The translations under genes were made by a program, and so were the position numbers. Below are positions 12,151 through 24,935 of a stretch of 64,000 bases of DNA, one piece after another (the stretch's first letter is position 1; each line of letters starts with the position of its first letter). The notes under the pieces were generated by a model. The model had not been told where the DNA came from and ran no database searches. It worked only from the letters and a program-made list of their open reading frames with translations. This stretch comes from Solea solea (Eukaryota > Chordata > Actinopteri > Pleuronectiformes > Soleidae): positions 13,117,099 to 13,181,098 of the forward strand of contig NC_081145.1 of the NCBI RefSeq assembly GCF_958295425.1. Reading direction: 5' to 3'.

Positions 12151-13361
12151 TGTTATATCATGAATGAAAACAGTGTTATAAAGTGATATATTTGAGTATA
12201 GAGAAGTCAACTTATGATACTTTTGAGTGTATTTTCCTACATTTTATTCATTTTCTTTTGCTTAACTGTGATTTAAAATGCAAAATATTTTTCTTCTATG
12301 TATTTTTTTTTTTACAATTTTAAAAAAAATACAGTAAATCACCCAAGGAGGACTCTTTGCCCGTTACAAAGAACAATTTACAACTGTTACACTTCACAGG
12401 GAAATGATAAATATAAAGCTTTTAAGGTAACCCAAACACAAGAAACATTAATTTGAAAAGGTTGTACTTCTAAATACAATCTGCTAACATAAAAAATACA
12501 CACAGAGAAAATAAAAGTATTGTTTCTTTGTATGTAAATGACATGTATGTCTGTAAATCTGTAAAAAGATTCCTTCAAACATATTGTGGAAAGCTTCACA
12601 TCAGCACATTTTAAGCTTATCTCTGTGTGACATATCACTCACATGCGTGGCATTTGATTTGCAGTGGAATTGATTTAAGTTTGGTTTATAAAACATGTGT
12701 CCATCATAAAACACGTGTTGCTTCCTGAATGATACTTTTATGTGTAACATGTGAAGTGCATTCAGTGTTAAAGAGGAGATGAACCTTGTGGGAGGTTCAG
12801 ACAGGTGTGGCTGCTGCTGCTGCTGCTGCTGCGGCTGCCACTGTGCCAGAAATACAGGTCGGTTCACTTTTTGAATGTATTCAGATTAGTTGCAGCGGGA
12901 GAGTGGGAGGGCTGATTGAGCAAGAGAGGCGTTTTTATTACACTGCCCCCCTGTGGTGACACAAGGCACATACTGCAGGTGTGTACAGTAAATAACTTGT
13001 CAGAGATTGAGGCAAACATACACACTAATTAGTTCCTCAAACCATTTGATCTCTGAGAGGAAACAAGATTTGGATTATTTTGATGTAAAAGAAAATATAT
13101 AGAAGCTAAAAGGACATGAAAGTATTGCACAAACGATATCTTCTGATACACAAAATGTTTATTTTCTGTATCTTTTTATTTACTTCTTACTTTGGAAAAT
13201 AAAGAAGCCTCTAAAAGTAATGAATATATAAAGTCACAATTTTGTTTTGAAAACGTGAAGACACGACACCGTTTTCTTCCTCTTAAAGTATCACAAATGA
13301 AGAGAAGGTTGTAGCAGTACAAGCAAAGTGACATCATGATCATTTCTTAGCATTAATACAT

Positions 13362-13364
13362 ATG

Positions 13365-13398
<34 letters not shown>

Positions 13399-13400
13399 AA
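13362..13400. repeat. (TA)n tract
   Basis: Nearly pure TA dinucleotide run, slightly interrupted, in the likely 3' UTR or downstream flank of cd81. Confidence 0.85.
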
Positions 13401-13941
13401 AACAGGATAAGTGATTAAATGTAGCACTGTCACAATTAAAGGGCTATTTCACATGTTAATGAAGCACAAAACAATACGCGATGTTTGAGTACAAAGTAAG
13501 ACAGAACCTTAGATCACAAAACCCTGCTGCTTAAATTATACTGTGATACACACACACACACACAATCGGGAGATATTGAACAGTACAAATGTAGTACATA
13601 TTTATATATTTATACAATTTATACATCCAACAGCTTTAAGTTCAATGAGAGAAAACATTTCACACGCACATACTGTAAATATCGAAGATTCCTGAAGGTT
13701 TGTATGATAAATAAAGACTCTGACAAACAGACGCGACATTTCTGTGTAAGAAAACAGAGCGATGATAGATTAAGTGATAACAAAAAAAAAACACAACAAT
13801 TTATTATTTCTAATCTAAAACAAAAAGGAGAGATATCTATCAAGACATGTGTTATAATCAAAAGGAAAAAAGAGCTGGCACATGGTAAACTAATTCCATT
13901 AGATTTTGGATGTGTACTGTTGCTGCTTGTTGGCTGGACTC

Positions 13942-16141
13942 CTAGTACACTCCAGGGCTGTTACGGATCCCACAGCAGAGCACCATGGTGAAGATCATCT
14001 CAAAGATCTAAATGGGAAACAGAAGAGTGTAATTCAATCGGCCTCGACTCCAGCACTCGCATCAGTGTCACGGCTGATAAAAGCAATGGTTTAAAAGCGT
14101 TTTCACGGCCGTGTGAACGAAGCGTATACGTCTACATCCTCAGTCTGACACTCACCATGATGACAGCAACCACCAAGGCAGCCAGACCAATCAGGTGAAG
14201 CTTCTCTGAAAACAGCTCGATCAGTTTATCGTGACAGCTCTGCGGAGGAGACAGAAGCAAAAGGAAGACATGGACCACAGGAAGTAAATAAGTACATTTC
14301 ATTTATATAGCATCTTTCACAGATATAAAGTCAAAGTACTAAACATAAAACATAAACACAGACAATCATTTAAAACCCTCGTTCAAGTCAAAGCTTATTT
14401 ATAAAGCCAGGCGTTGAGCTGCTTTTTGAAAGAGTGGACACACGTTATGCAGCGCTATGTAAGCGGTGAAGCATTCCAAAGTCTAGGTGCTGCTACCTGG
14501 AAGGAACAGTCTCCTCTAGTTTTGTACTTTGACCTGAGATTACGTCTTGGGGAGTAAAGGTGCAGCAGATCAGCGATGTATGAAGGAGCCTGACCATTTA
14601 AAGCTCTAAAAGTAGTCACAAGGACTTAAAAATGTATTCTAAAATGAACTGGTAAGCAGTGAAGTGATGCTAGAATAGGGGAAATACAGTATGTGCTCTT
14701 TTGCCGGTGTGAGTTAAAAGTCTAGCTGCTGAATTCTGGACAGTCTGCAGACGGTCAAGCTTCTTCTTATTAAAACAAATAAATGCAGTGTTTCAAAGGC
14801 TGTTATTAAACAATCCAAACTAGGGCAAAGAGGAGGCTACAGTCAAGTTATAATTCTATAAAACATGGATTTTACATTACATTTACATTTTTACATAACA
14901 TGGGGTGATAGACAGAAATGCCTGGACTTGTTAGGAGGATTCATGTTACCTGAGATTTCAGAAAATCTTCTGCAGACTTTCTTGGACACAACGCCGTGGC
15001 AACTTGTTTGAAGAGTGCTGTGTCATCTCCTTTACCACAGCAGTCGAGCTGAAAAAGAGAATCAACTCTCACTCTCTCACTCAGTCATTCTAATCTAAGG
15101 TAGTTTATTTTATTTAACTATACGTGATGTGTATAAACCTCCATAAGAGTAAGAAAAAAAACGTTTAAATTGACTTTTAACACATAACCAAATAAATGTT
15201 GTATGATATCAGTTCCATATAAAGTGGCACAGTACCGTACTGTGGAAAACATCCAGGACCTTGACAGCAGCGTCTTTACTGGGAGACCCAGAGACGTCCA
15301 CAGCCTTGATGTATGCAGAGTCATAGAAGTTGATCAGTTCTTTGGAGATCTGAGGACAGCAGGGAGTCAGACGTTTTTAATTTAGAGACACAAGCGCAAA
15401 CAGACCGGAACAGGAGTGGGAAAAATCTATGCAAAGATCAAACACGGCCAGGACTATGGCGAGCTGTGTGAGTGTATATATGTTTGTGAGGACCAAAGAA
15501 AACAGAGAAACCACAGGAAGTGGGGATGTTTTGGTAAAGTGGGAACATTTTGGCTGGACATCACAACTTTAAAGGGGTTTTTGAGGGTTAAGACTTAGGG
15601 TTAGAATGAGGTAGGTTTAGTTAGTCATTTAATTGTGACGGTTAAGGTGTGTGTGTGTGTGTGGGTGGGTGTGTGTGCATGCGCATTACTTACTGTGTCC
15701 CTGTTCATGAAACCCCAGATTGCTGCAGCCACTTCACAGGCAAAGAGGATCACCAAAAAGAAGAAAAACTTAAGAGAGAAAAACAGTGTGAGTGTTTTCA
15801 AAGTCTCTAACATAATACAATTAATGTTATTTTTATTTTAATGTACAAAATACTTCCTGCCAAGCAAAAAACAAACAAACACTCACTGTCCCCAGCAGAC
15901 ACTGAGATTCCTGAATGGCACCGTAACATCCCAGGAAGCCAACAAGCATCATCACAGCTCCTACAGCGATCAGTATGTACACACCTGTAAACACAGAGGC
16001 GACATGAAAGCTGGTCACTTACTCATAAACACCACTAGAGAGCAGCAGTGTCAGCGCAGAGCAGTGTGCCGCCTGGATGTTCCTCCACCTCCCTGAAGGA
16101 TGACATGACATTATTGACATCCGAAACTGCTCCCAGATCCA

Positions 16142-16181
<40 letters not shown>

Positions 16182-19100
16182 GTGGAACTGACTCTATGCC
16201 ACTGCCAGGCCAGGAAATGCCTTCCAGACACTCCCAACCCCCCCACTAACCCACGCCCTCTGCAATAACCTTAGACCCCAAGCATTATCCTTCCCCAGGA
16301 AACAGGGGGAACTATGTGAATACACAGTCTCTCACCCACTTATACACGCACATCTTTGTGTGATCACACTGATAAACAGAAGACTATAATTACCAGAGCT
16401 CTAAAAATATTTCCACTCCGAAAAATGTATGTTTGGCTATTATTATCCATGAAAAGCTCCAGACATAGAAGAAACCTAAGTTGCGTTTAATGCATATAAA
16501 AAATTAAAAAGAAGAAGCTCGGGACACAGTAACATTGTGCTGCATTAGTTGTATTGTGAGTTTAATTTCGAGGACAAAAAGAACACTGGTAGATTAGACA
16601 TTTGCTATCTGTAATACATATATACAGAATATATGTATATATATATATATATACATATATTCTGTATATATATATATATATGTATACATATTAGACCACC
16701 ACCCAAAGCCAAAGCCACTGCTGCCGTACATCAATAGCATTGGTTATTATCAAAATCACTTTTTTTATGTCTCTGTAACGGTAAAGTATGTAGAAGCTTG
16801 AAATTTCATTTTTAATGCTTAAATATGATTATTATTGTTATCCATTCATTTTCAAACTGGAAAAAATAGTAAAGCACATTATTATTTATTGATTAAGAGG
16901 TCAAATATAGTTATTTACTTGCATTCTTGAACAGAAAATCTACATAAAGCCACTGACAAAACATGAACTCTTATCATATTTCGTTCAAGTTTATCAATGC
17001 GTGACACTGCAATTTATGTACAAATTAGAAATTTCCAAAGCACTATAGGTATTACTTATCTTTCTTTTACATGATATAAATCAAATGATATGAGTGAAAG
17101 CTCAAGAACAATGAACCACTAATAAATACTTTAAATGTCTACAATAAAATAAACTTTTAAAGCCTCAAGAGGTAAACGGTCTGTTTTTCCACACGTAAAG
17201 TAATAATTAACTGAAGAATATCACAGAATATCACCCTCTGAATTGAGGGGCCTAAAACAACATTATACCCAGTAGTTTGGTGGCACTCTTACATAAATAA
17301 AGGATGTGAGATGGTCTGGGAGCAGTCTGCTTCAGGCTTTTCTATTCTTACACAAATGTGAACAAAACACACGCAGCCTGTAATGTGGGCTGACACGGCG
17401 GTCGGAAATGAACAGAGAGTAAGAGACTCTGACGCTGCTGCGTCTGCGAGCCTTCAACACCTCAAACACGGTATCATGCACAGGCCTTCTTTCATTTACA
17501 TCACTCGCTTTCTTCTCTTTTCTGTGTTTCAGCTCGGCCTCCTCCTCCCTCCCTCCCTCCCTGCCTCCTTCCCTCCCTCCATCTCGCCTTCTCTTTCAGG
17601 ACTTGATTTCTTTGTTGTAGTGAGAAATGGCTACCAGTGCCAGTAACCTGGCAATGCAGCAAAGGAGACATTATTTCCACTGCTTTCCATTACTATGACA
17701 ACACCCTTTAAGTGTTGAAGGCTATTGAGACTGTAAGGGTGACAGGCAATTTTACCACAGGGGAAGTTCATTTATTCCTTGTCTGTGTGTGTGTAATCTC
17801 CTGAGGGGCAAAAAAGAAAGGTGATGACCAGCTAAAAGCCCGACTTGGACTTCTCCCTGTTCTGCTCGTCCATTTTTAACAACCAACCAAAAGCTACAAA
17901 CTGTTTCCACACTGCCAGACACCAATAAATTAAATTAGATAGACGAATATAAAATTCAGACTTAAATTTGCATGTTGCCAAGCTGCAAAGCTGCTAGGAT
18001 AATATTCTTTGTACTGATGAGACAAAACTGGAACATTTTAGATTTTACATACATTACATACATTTTACATCATCACCTCAGCTCTATGTTCATGGAGAGA
18101 ATTGCAAAGCTAACATCATACCTACTGTCAAACATGGAGGGGGCTTGGATATGTTTTGGGGCTGCTTTGCTATATTTTGCATGGGTGTGCCTTGAATCTG
18201 TGCAGAGCACATGACAATCTCAAGATTAGTGTCGGAAAGGTCAGTCTCAGTCGCAGTTCATCCAACAGGATAATGACCCAAAACACACAGCTAGTACGGC
18301 CCATAAAAATGGCTCATAAAAACTATTCTGAAATGATCCTCTATGAGTCCTGGTCTTAATGAACATCTAATGAAAAACCATTCAAACCTAAGACAGCAAG
18401 TGCAGTCTGCTCCGGACCAAACGACCCACGAGTTTCATCATGAGTTACAGAAGTCGTTTGTTTGCAGTGATTGCTGTTAATGGTTGTGCAATAAAATATG
18501 AAGTTAGGGGTTCATGCAATTTCCATTTGTCTTATTATGTGCATGAAATAAACAATGATGGGAGGCCAATTATTTTTGTTGTTGCTTTTAGGGGGGTTAA
18601 CCTTTTCTCATCTTGTTCACACAATTATGCTCTAAAGCTGACAGGCATTTGTTTGCCCTGTTCTGTGATTATGGGAAATAACATGATATTATATCTTCAC
18701 TCTATTGCTGAATGTTTAATGAAATGGTTAATGCCACTGTTATTATATCTGTACACACATATAATGCTAAACTAGGGAGTGAGTTAAATTAGCATAAATA
18801 CAGAAACAGGTAAACAATTAGGTCGGGCTTTGTTCAAACACAACCTAACAGAAGACTAATTACCACGTTGAATTACAATAATTACATCAGAATCAGGCTA
18901 GTTTTACCTGGAACCAGCTAACAACAGGAAATGAAGTAGGAAAGGCAGAATAAACGTTATGAAATAAAATAGAATCAGTGCGATGCAATCATCTTACCAG
19001 CCCCTCATTTTAAATTAAAAACATTAAATAGATTCAAATGTGTTCATTATTAAGATAAAGAGCAGACTAAGCTAAATCATATTCGGTCAGAGCTTGATGT

Positions 19101-22100
19101 AAGTATTGATTAGAATTTTAATAAACAGGGTTATTACTGACTAATACACCAAACTGAGTTCTCAAAAACTAATTCTCTTAATAAAACAAATAAAATAAAT
19201 AATAAATTATCACCAGCATGGGAGAGATCGGATAACGGCTTTCCCGCTGTGTACAAAGATGCACACATGCACTTTCACGTCACCATTATTATTGCCTTCC
19301 TCCACAGACTCATGTAAATGTGCAGCTACAGTATTCGGGCTATATTAAACTTGTTTAACAAAAACTGTCGCACCAACCAAACCAGACGACAGACAACAGC
19401 CACCAATAATGATTTGAGGCACTGGTTAAGAGGGACGAGACTGTGTATTTTCAGCCCGAGATAAATACCCCTTTGGTGTGCCAACATGCTAAAAACATCC
19501 ACTCCAAACTCTAATTTGAGTGAAGTGCAGATGGACAAGGTTATTTGAATTATGCAAGGGCGTATGTTCATGGGAGGGGAAAAAAAAAGAAACATTCCCT
19601 TGATCTTGCCTGGGTGGGCCTCTTCGCACCGCCTTTAAAATCACAAGCGGGCCTCTCCTCTATAAAAAGCATGAGCTCGCCATCGCTCTGTATACTTACT
19701 GAGGAGTAAGTATGGGAGAGAACCGGGAGCCCAGATCTAAATTAATGGGCTCACTGAAGTTCACGACCACAACAAACTGAGAGGATGGACCTTTGAAAAG
19801 TTTCAAACATATCATGTATTGTAGGTTTTGGTGCCAATCCCTGGACTACTGAGGGCAGTGAAGGAGACATGATGACTCTAGTTCTTACACCGAGCACAAC
19901 CTGAGGGATATTCTCCTGATTCTGGGATTCAGTTTAACCTCTGAGGCTTTTGCTGTGCTGCATTCACACAAATCTCCAGGAAATTTAAGCAACATGATGA
20001 CTTTATTTTTCTCACGGGACGTTAGTTTTCTCAGAGCCCCCATCTGCACAGCATGTCTCAACATCTGTCTGGAGCATCAGCTCTCTCTCTAAATAAACTC
20101 AGGGCTGGAACTTTCAATAAACATTTATCCGATTCAGAAATCAGCACCTGTATGTTTCGGAATGACAGCTGAGCAAAAACACTAGGCGCAGGCACCGACT
20201 GTGCCACTCTTAAGTCATGCTGCGGATTGACGTATTTCCTGTTTCCTGATCTTTTCTTAGAGGTCATGTTCTGCTCCTACTATTTTAGGACATTATTACT
20301 CACAGGTCCCCGGCTGAGCTTGAAAGACAGGTACTCCACTGACTTAGTTAGCGTCCAGCACAGTGTTAACTGTGCGCTTCCTGTCATGTGAAGAAGAATG
20401 ACACCAAGGAGCAAACAAAGAAAAAAAAGTGTTGTGTGTTTTTGTGAGCAATTGAACAGAAACCTTTAAACAATATCACATTTTTAATTGTAGTGGCATG
20501 GCATCTTTTAAAACACATAAAAGCATTTTATCCTGAGGGTTTGTTGTATTGTTGTAATAACTTATATTTAATCTATGGTCACCGCGGTCAGTGGACATGT
20601 AGCATTTACATGTGATGTAGAAACAGCCCAAAGAGGAAGACTCACATTAGCTCAGTGTGAGGAAACAATCCCTTTTTCGGTTTTATTACAGTAATACTGG
20701 TGTAATTGGGGAGCTCTCACATTAAGGGTGGTGTATACTCACTGATATAGAAAGTGCCTGGTGCTTGATGGCCTTCAAACTGCAGTATGAGGAGGTTGGC
20801 AGTTTGACTGTCATGGCGGAGCCACAGGGCCACTCCCAGGATCACTCCTCCGGCCAGCTGTGCCGAAAGAGAAAAAGCTTTTCATTATTCTCTTTTCATG
20901 TTTCTGTACTTTGGTTCGACGCTGTGAGGGCTCACAGCCAATTTAAACATTTGATTTCAGGAAACATGGTGCCATGAATATTAAACCAAACCTGCTCTTA
21001 TACATTTTTAGGAGATTTTCAAGACCCATCATCTACTGTTTTCAGATGCCAGAGAGCCGCTCTAATCCGTGTCCAAACCTTTCTGCTGTAACATTTCTTC
21101 ACCCGTTTCTGCAGCTCTGCTGTGAAGCAGTGAACTGTCCACTGACCTTTAGAGGAGCGAAGAGAGGATATCCTGACACCTCAGTGACCTCTGCTCTGCC
21201 ATGCCTCTACATCATTGTTAAAAGCCAACACAACAACTTTGTTGTGCAACTCGATCGCTCCTCTACTCTTCATTCCTTGATGCACAAATGAGGGACAATA
21301 ACTACTGAAGGATCACATCCAGTGCTGTGAGTTGTTCGCTTACTAATCGCTTGCTTATGCCAACATTTATATCAAGATATCTGCACATTTTAGTACGACG
21401 ACTGAACTCCATTGTTCCCCGAGAAACAGGAAACCGAATCCTTGACTTGAAAAATAGCGAAATGAGGAAGAGAGGGCTCAGCATTGTCGCCACAATAGGG
21501 ACAGCGGCAAAACTGACAGAGGAAGCACTCAATCACAGGCAGAGGGTGTAGGATATGGTGACTCTGTGCAAAAAAGATTACTCTTCACAACAGACTGAGC
21601 CACAAAGCAATTCACAAACAAGTGATCAGTGATACTGTAAGGGTATGACACATATGCAGGAAGTCTGAATGGATGTAATGAAGCTTAAAAGGCAGACAGA
21701 TGCATTAGGCAAGTGGGCTTTACTGTGGCAAGTCCCTTTTTACTGAAATACCACGATGGACATGAGAACGGCTCAGTTTTCAGAGGGAATCTCAGGGACA
21801 GATAGTAATTGAATAAAAACTGCACCGACACATGAGGGGTTTCCTGATTTCTTTGAACAATCTGGTAACTAAGTTGGAAGAAAGTAAATGTCACAGGGAA
21901 ACCTCTTTCCTCTCCCTTGAAAGTCATTAGCTCTGTTTATTCTCTTCCCTGGAGGTTTTAAATTAGAGGGAGTTCTAAACAGCAGTGAGTCCCCCACTGC
22001 TGAGTCAGGCTGCACAATTAATCACAAAACACGACCAAGTGCAATATCCAAATTCATACATATGAACAACTCAAATTACTTGAAATGTCAATGGCAAAAA

Positions 22101-22597
22101 ATAATCTGCTCTTTAGATGAGAAAATGTTTTGTTTGTCAAATCTTTATGAATTTGATCGTAGCAAGTCGTACCAATTATGAATCATATCACTATCACAAT
22201 ATCCGTCACAAATAATCACAATATAATTATTTTGTACTATATTGTCTGAAGTTTGAAGCCAACTTTGAGATTGACAAAGCTGTGGGACGTCCAACCAGCC
22301 TGTCCATTGTGGCTGCTCCTCTCTCTAACTAAACCAAACAGCCTCACACAGAGCAGCGTGGGAAACTCTCTGAATGTCCTTCAGCACAGATCAATACAGA
22401 TGTGTACATTCACAACTGTTAGGCCACTTGAAAAGGAAGAGCAAACATGGTCTATCCAACATCACTTTAACATCAAAGGCGCAAAATCTAAATTTAAACA
22501 ATAACAATTTTAAAAAATACATTCAACTCACCCAGAAAATGAAATTAAAGAAGAATAACATATATTTTATGCATTTCGTGCAGCCAGCCACAGCCAT
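13942..22597 (-). CDS. cd81: Tetraspanin CD81, complete, eight coding exons
   Basis: Coding exons in transcript order: 22532-22597, 20743-20857, 15887-15984, 15694-15768, 15236-15349, 14950-15048, 14156-14239, 13942-14007. They sum to 717 nt, 238 residues (human 236). All junctions are in phase. The protein starts [14 protein letters not shown]. It has four membrane segments (about residues 12-34, 62-84, 91-112, 203-226), with [13 protein letters not shown] and [15 protein letters not shown] CD81 signatures. The large extracellular loop carries the CCG motif (C159, C160) plus C177 and C191, the four cysteines of the two-disulfide CD81 loop. The C-terminus is [11 protein letters not shown]. 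Family role: a membrane organiser partnering CD19-type and EWI proteins in tetraspanin microdomains. Exon 1 is short and 1.7 kb upstream of exon 2; I assigned it from TKCIKY and the TTC-TGG-gtgagt donor. The a/b paralogue is unresolved. Confidence 0.95.
14290..14880. mobile_element. Degenerate interspersed repeat in cd81 intron 6
   Basis: The segment has the order of blocks (cattccaaagtctaggtgctg, gagcctgaccatttaaagctct, gctgctgaattctgga, cagtgaagtgatgct) that I recognise from a widespread teleost repeat. No reading frame is intact. It fills the intron between the 99-nt and 84-nt exons. I cannot assign the class without a repeat library. Confidence 0.45.
16618..16671. repeat. Perfect 54-bp AT-rich palindrome
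   Basis: The whole 54-bp segment equals its own reverse complement. TATACAGAATATATG-type flanks surround a TA core. A cruciform-forming sequence in cd81 intron 2. Confidence 0.9.
17990..18340 (+). pseudogene. Tc1/mariner-type transposase remnant
   Basis: Disjoint frames still read fragments of the Tc1 catalytic region: DETKL near 18017, [17 protein letters not shown] near 18120-18180, and QDNDPKHT near 18269-18292. Stops and frameshifts separate them and no terminal repeats were mapped with confidence, so it is dead. Confidence 0.8.
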
Positions 22598-22851
22598 GTT
22601 GCCTATGTTTTCTGGGGTATTTTTTTTTTTTACCAGCTCGTCCCTTTTCCTAAATCGCACACTCTGTGAGGCCAGTCCAGGATCACGCAGTCTTTGCCAA
22701 AAGACTATATTCAGGCCAGTTGGGGTATATGTGTTTCAATGCTGGAAACTCCTCCTTTATAATCATGAGTGAAAACCGAGACGAGGAACAGCCCACCGAG
22801 AGAAGGGAACGGGAGGAGAGAGGGAGGCTGAGGGAACAACTGTGGTTTGAG

Positions 22852-22853
22852 GA

Positions 22854-22904
<51 letters not shown>

Positions 22905-22916
22905 TAAGAAAGAAAG
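22852..22916. repeat. (GAAA)n tetranucleotide microsatellite
   Basis: About 15 units of AAAG/GAAA with one substitution, about 250 bp upstream of the cd81 start codon on the opposite strand, hence in its 5' flank. Confidence 0.92.
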
Positions 22917-22989
22917 GATAGAGTTCTCAAAGAAAATTGTGATTAACTGATGTTTCCTTCCTCACCTGCAGTAAAACTACTCATTCACT

Positions 22990-23115
22990 GCGTGTCTTCT
23001 CTCTCTCCCCTCACTCTTAAATGCAGACGAGCATCTCTGAACCTTGAAGCACATGAAGAAGACCACACTGGGTGCCACTGTGTACCTAATAAAGTGGTCA
23101 GTGAGTGTATTTGTC
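22990..23115 (+). mobile_element. Internally deleted Tc1-like element relic
   Basis: The part 'gagcatctctgaaccttgaagc...agaagaccacactgggtgccac' matches the transposase-coding body of a common vertebrate Tc1-like element as I know it. It is joined directly to 'gtacctaataaagtggtcagtgagtgta', the terminal repeat of the same family. The middle is missing. Confidence 0.55.
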
Positions 23116-23659
23116 ATACAGATTCTACACCTCATATCATAGGAGAACAAAGTGCAACAGAGCTGCAGTCTTATAAGAAAAACAACAGCTCAAACATTGC
23201 ACTGCATTGTTTATTTTATGTACAACTTTCTCTTCTCCTTATCAGTTATTCCCTTTCCTCTTTCTCCTTTTTTCTTGCTGTACTTGTAAAAAATGATGAC
23301 AGGACCAATTAAGTTGTTTTTGTGTTTGCTGTGACTAGTGGCGCCCTCTGCTGTTATGTTAAACACATACAAAGACCCTGTCGAGTGATTACGATGATGA
23401 TGATGATTAGATCCTATTTAAAAAGTGAAGCACGTTTAGTCGGCCCCTAAAAATAAGTGTTCTATTCTTCCCTTAGATAAAACATCTTCAGTGTCTGGAC
23501 AGTTGACAGCAGACTGACCTCAGGCTGGTGTCCTAAAACCCGTAAATCATGACACTATATGAAGCTGCATGATCTGACTCTTGTTGATCATATGGGCGGA
23601 TCAGCGCGCGCCGCTGGCGGCTCCAGGGTCACACCTTCTCCGAGCAACAGCCTGCCTGC

Positions 23660-23689
23660 CTGTGTGTGTGTGTGAGAGAGAGAGAGGGG

Positions 23690-23723
<34 letters not shown>

Positions 23724-23735
23724 GCGAGAGCGAGT
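23660..23735. repeat. (TG)n/(GA)n compound tract
   Basis: A short TG run is followed by a GA-rich tract with G and C interruptions, in the CpG-containing region between the divergent cd81 and kcnc1 genes. Confidence 0.85.
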
Positions 23736-24284
23736 TGTGCATCAACACAATAAATGAGTCCCCGCTGACTGTTAGAGTCGCTGACCGACCGTAACCCCCG
23801 AGCGACGACGTTAAACGAGAGCGATGACAATTTGAACAGCCCTGATTGGGGAAGTTGACAGCGCGTGGTAACAAATGCAGTCTCCTCCGCTCACTGGGCA
23901 TGATCCATGTGATGTGAGAGGCGACAAGATCAGGGTGTGAATAACAGTCAATTTGGGCGTTTTGTTTTTGTTTTTTTTTTGAATTATTATTATTGTTATT
24001 ATTATAAGGATTGTTTCATCTCTGATTTTCCTCCTGTAATAACAATAATAATAGTTTCAGTACAGGTGTGTTGATAGTTTATTCTCCGTGATGCATGTGG
24101 GAAAGGGCGAGTGACTGCGTGCTGAGACAAAGAGCTGCTGCTGCCGCTGCTGCTGTTGCTGTGACTGTGGCCAGTGAGCGTCGGTGTGAAGGAGGTGAAT
24201 GTAGGCAGCAACAGAGGAAGAGGAGGAGGAGGAGGAGGAGGAACTGAAGCAGCAGCCTCCATCAGGGGAAGGAGCAGCCGGACA

Positions 24285-24304
24285 GGCGCTGTCCGCTCAG
24301 CACC
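24285..24304. promoter_or_regulatory. Candidate flipped RE1/NRSE half-sites (REST) upstream of kcnc1
   Basis: GGCGCTGTCC (24285-24294) is the exact reverse complement of the RE1 right half GGACAGCGCC. Two bases later comes TCAGCACC (24297-24304), the RE1 left half in the opposite orientation. It lies about 510 bp upstream of the kcnc1 ATG. Atypically arranged half-sites are known REST targets, but occupancy here is inference. Confidence 0.4.
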
Positions 24305-24371
24305 AGCATCACCACCGCAGTCACCTTGCTGTGAAAGTCATAAACCTGCTCCGATCAATGAGCAGGACTTA

Positions 24372-24373
<2 letters not shown>

Positions 24374-24403
<30 letters not shown>
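24374..24403 (+). repeat. (CTG)10 in the kcnc1 leader region
   Basis: Ten perfect CTG triplets about 410 bp upstream of the kcnc1 start codon, preceded at 24134-24160 by an interrupted CTG run and at 24222-24241 by a GAG/GGA run. Probably in the 5' UTR or core promoter. Confidence 0.85.
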
Positions 24404-24404
<1 letters not shown>

Positions 24405-24797
24405 GGATGGAAACTGCCAGCGTCTGTCCTCTCATCTCGACATCTTGGGCACACCAGTGATGTGACGTCTATTCTTAATGTGATGCCATTGGCTGCAAAG
24501 CATTTTTGGATTTTCATTCTCTACCTTCCAGAGTGAGTCTGAGGCTGTTGTGATCCTCCAGCTGTATGAGACAGGTGCGTGCAGAAAAACACAGGGTTTA
24601 GACTCGAGAGAGAGTATATGACGCTCAGTGTTTCTCACTTCAATCCTGATTTCTTTCATGTAGTTGGTGAGAAAGGACGGCTCGCCGCGCGCGCTCTTGC
24701 TTTCTTGGTGTGATTGTTTCCGTGAGTGTGTCACCACTGCCGTGCATGGTCGCACGGTGCGCTTAAATATTTGAGATGAAGGGAACTTATTGGAGAA

Positions 24798-24935
24798 ATG
24801 CCTAAGGGACGCAATGGGCCTGAGCGACGACACGGATCGCATTGTGATAAACGTGGGAGGGATCAGACATCAGACATACCGCAGCACCCTGCGCACTGTA
24901 CCTGGCACACGCTTGTCCTGGCTGGCCGAACCTGA
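24798..24935 (+). other. Upstream ORF overlapping the kcnc1 start codon
   Basis: An ATG at 24798 with A at -3 (gagaaATGc) opens a 45-codon frame that ends with TGA at 24933-24935. It starts 16 bases before the kcnc1 ATG and overlaps it out of frame. If it is in the mRNA leader it would repress kcnc1 translation by diverting scanning ribosomes. The transcript 5' end is not known from sequence alone. Confidence 0.5.

Larger units (their letters stand above)
7500..13941. other. Intergenic: pkp3 promoter side to cd81 3' end
   Basis: No exon-like coding could be supported. The stretch holds the pentanucleotide satellite, GA/CA tracts, a foldback element (11041-11654), a minus-strand SINE, a short CTG run near 12811, a TA tract (13362-13400), and at its right end the probable cd81 3' UTR. 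An AATAAA on the minus strand at 13799-13804 is one candidate poly(A) signal for cd81. Confidence 0.6.
16000..20742. other. cd81 intron 2: no exons seen
   Basis: About 4.8 kb between the second and third cd81 coding exons. Contents: a GA tract (about 16149-16180), a perfect palindrome (16618-16671), a CCCT-rich tract (about 17545-17580), and a decayed Tc1/mariner transposase segment (about 17990-18340). Nothing else could be supported. Confidence 0.6.
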
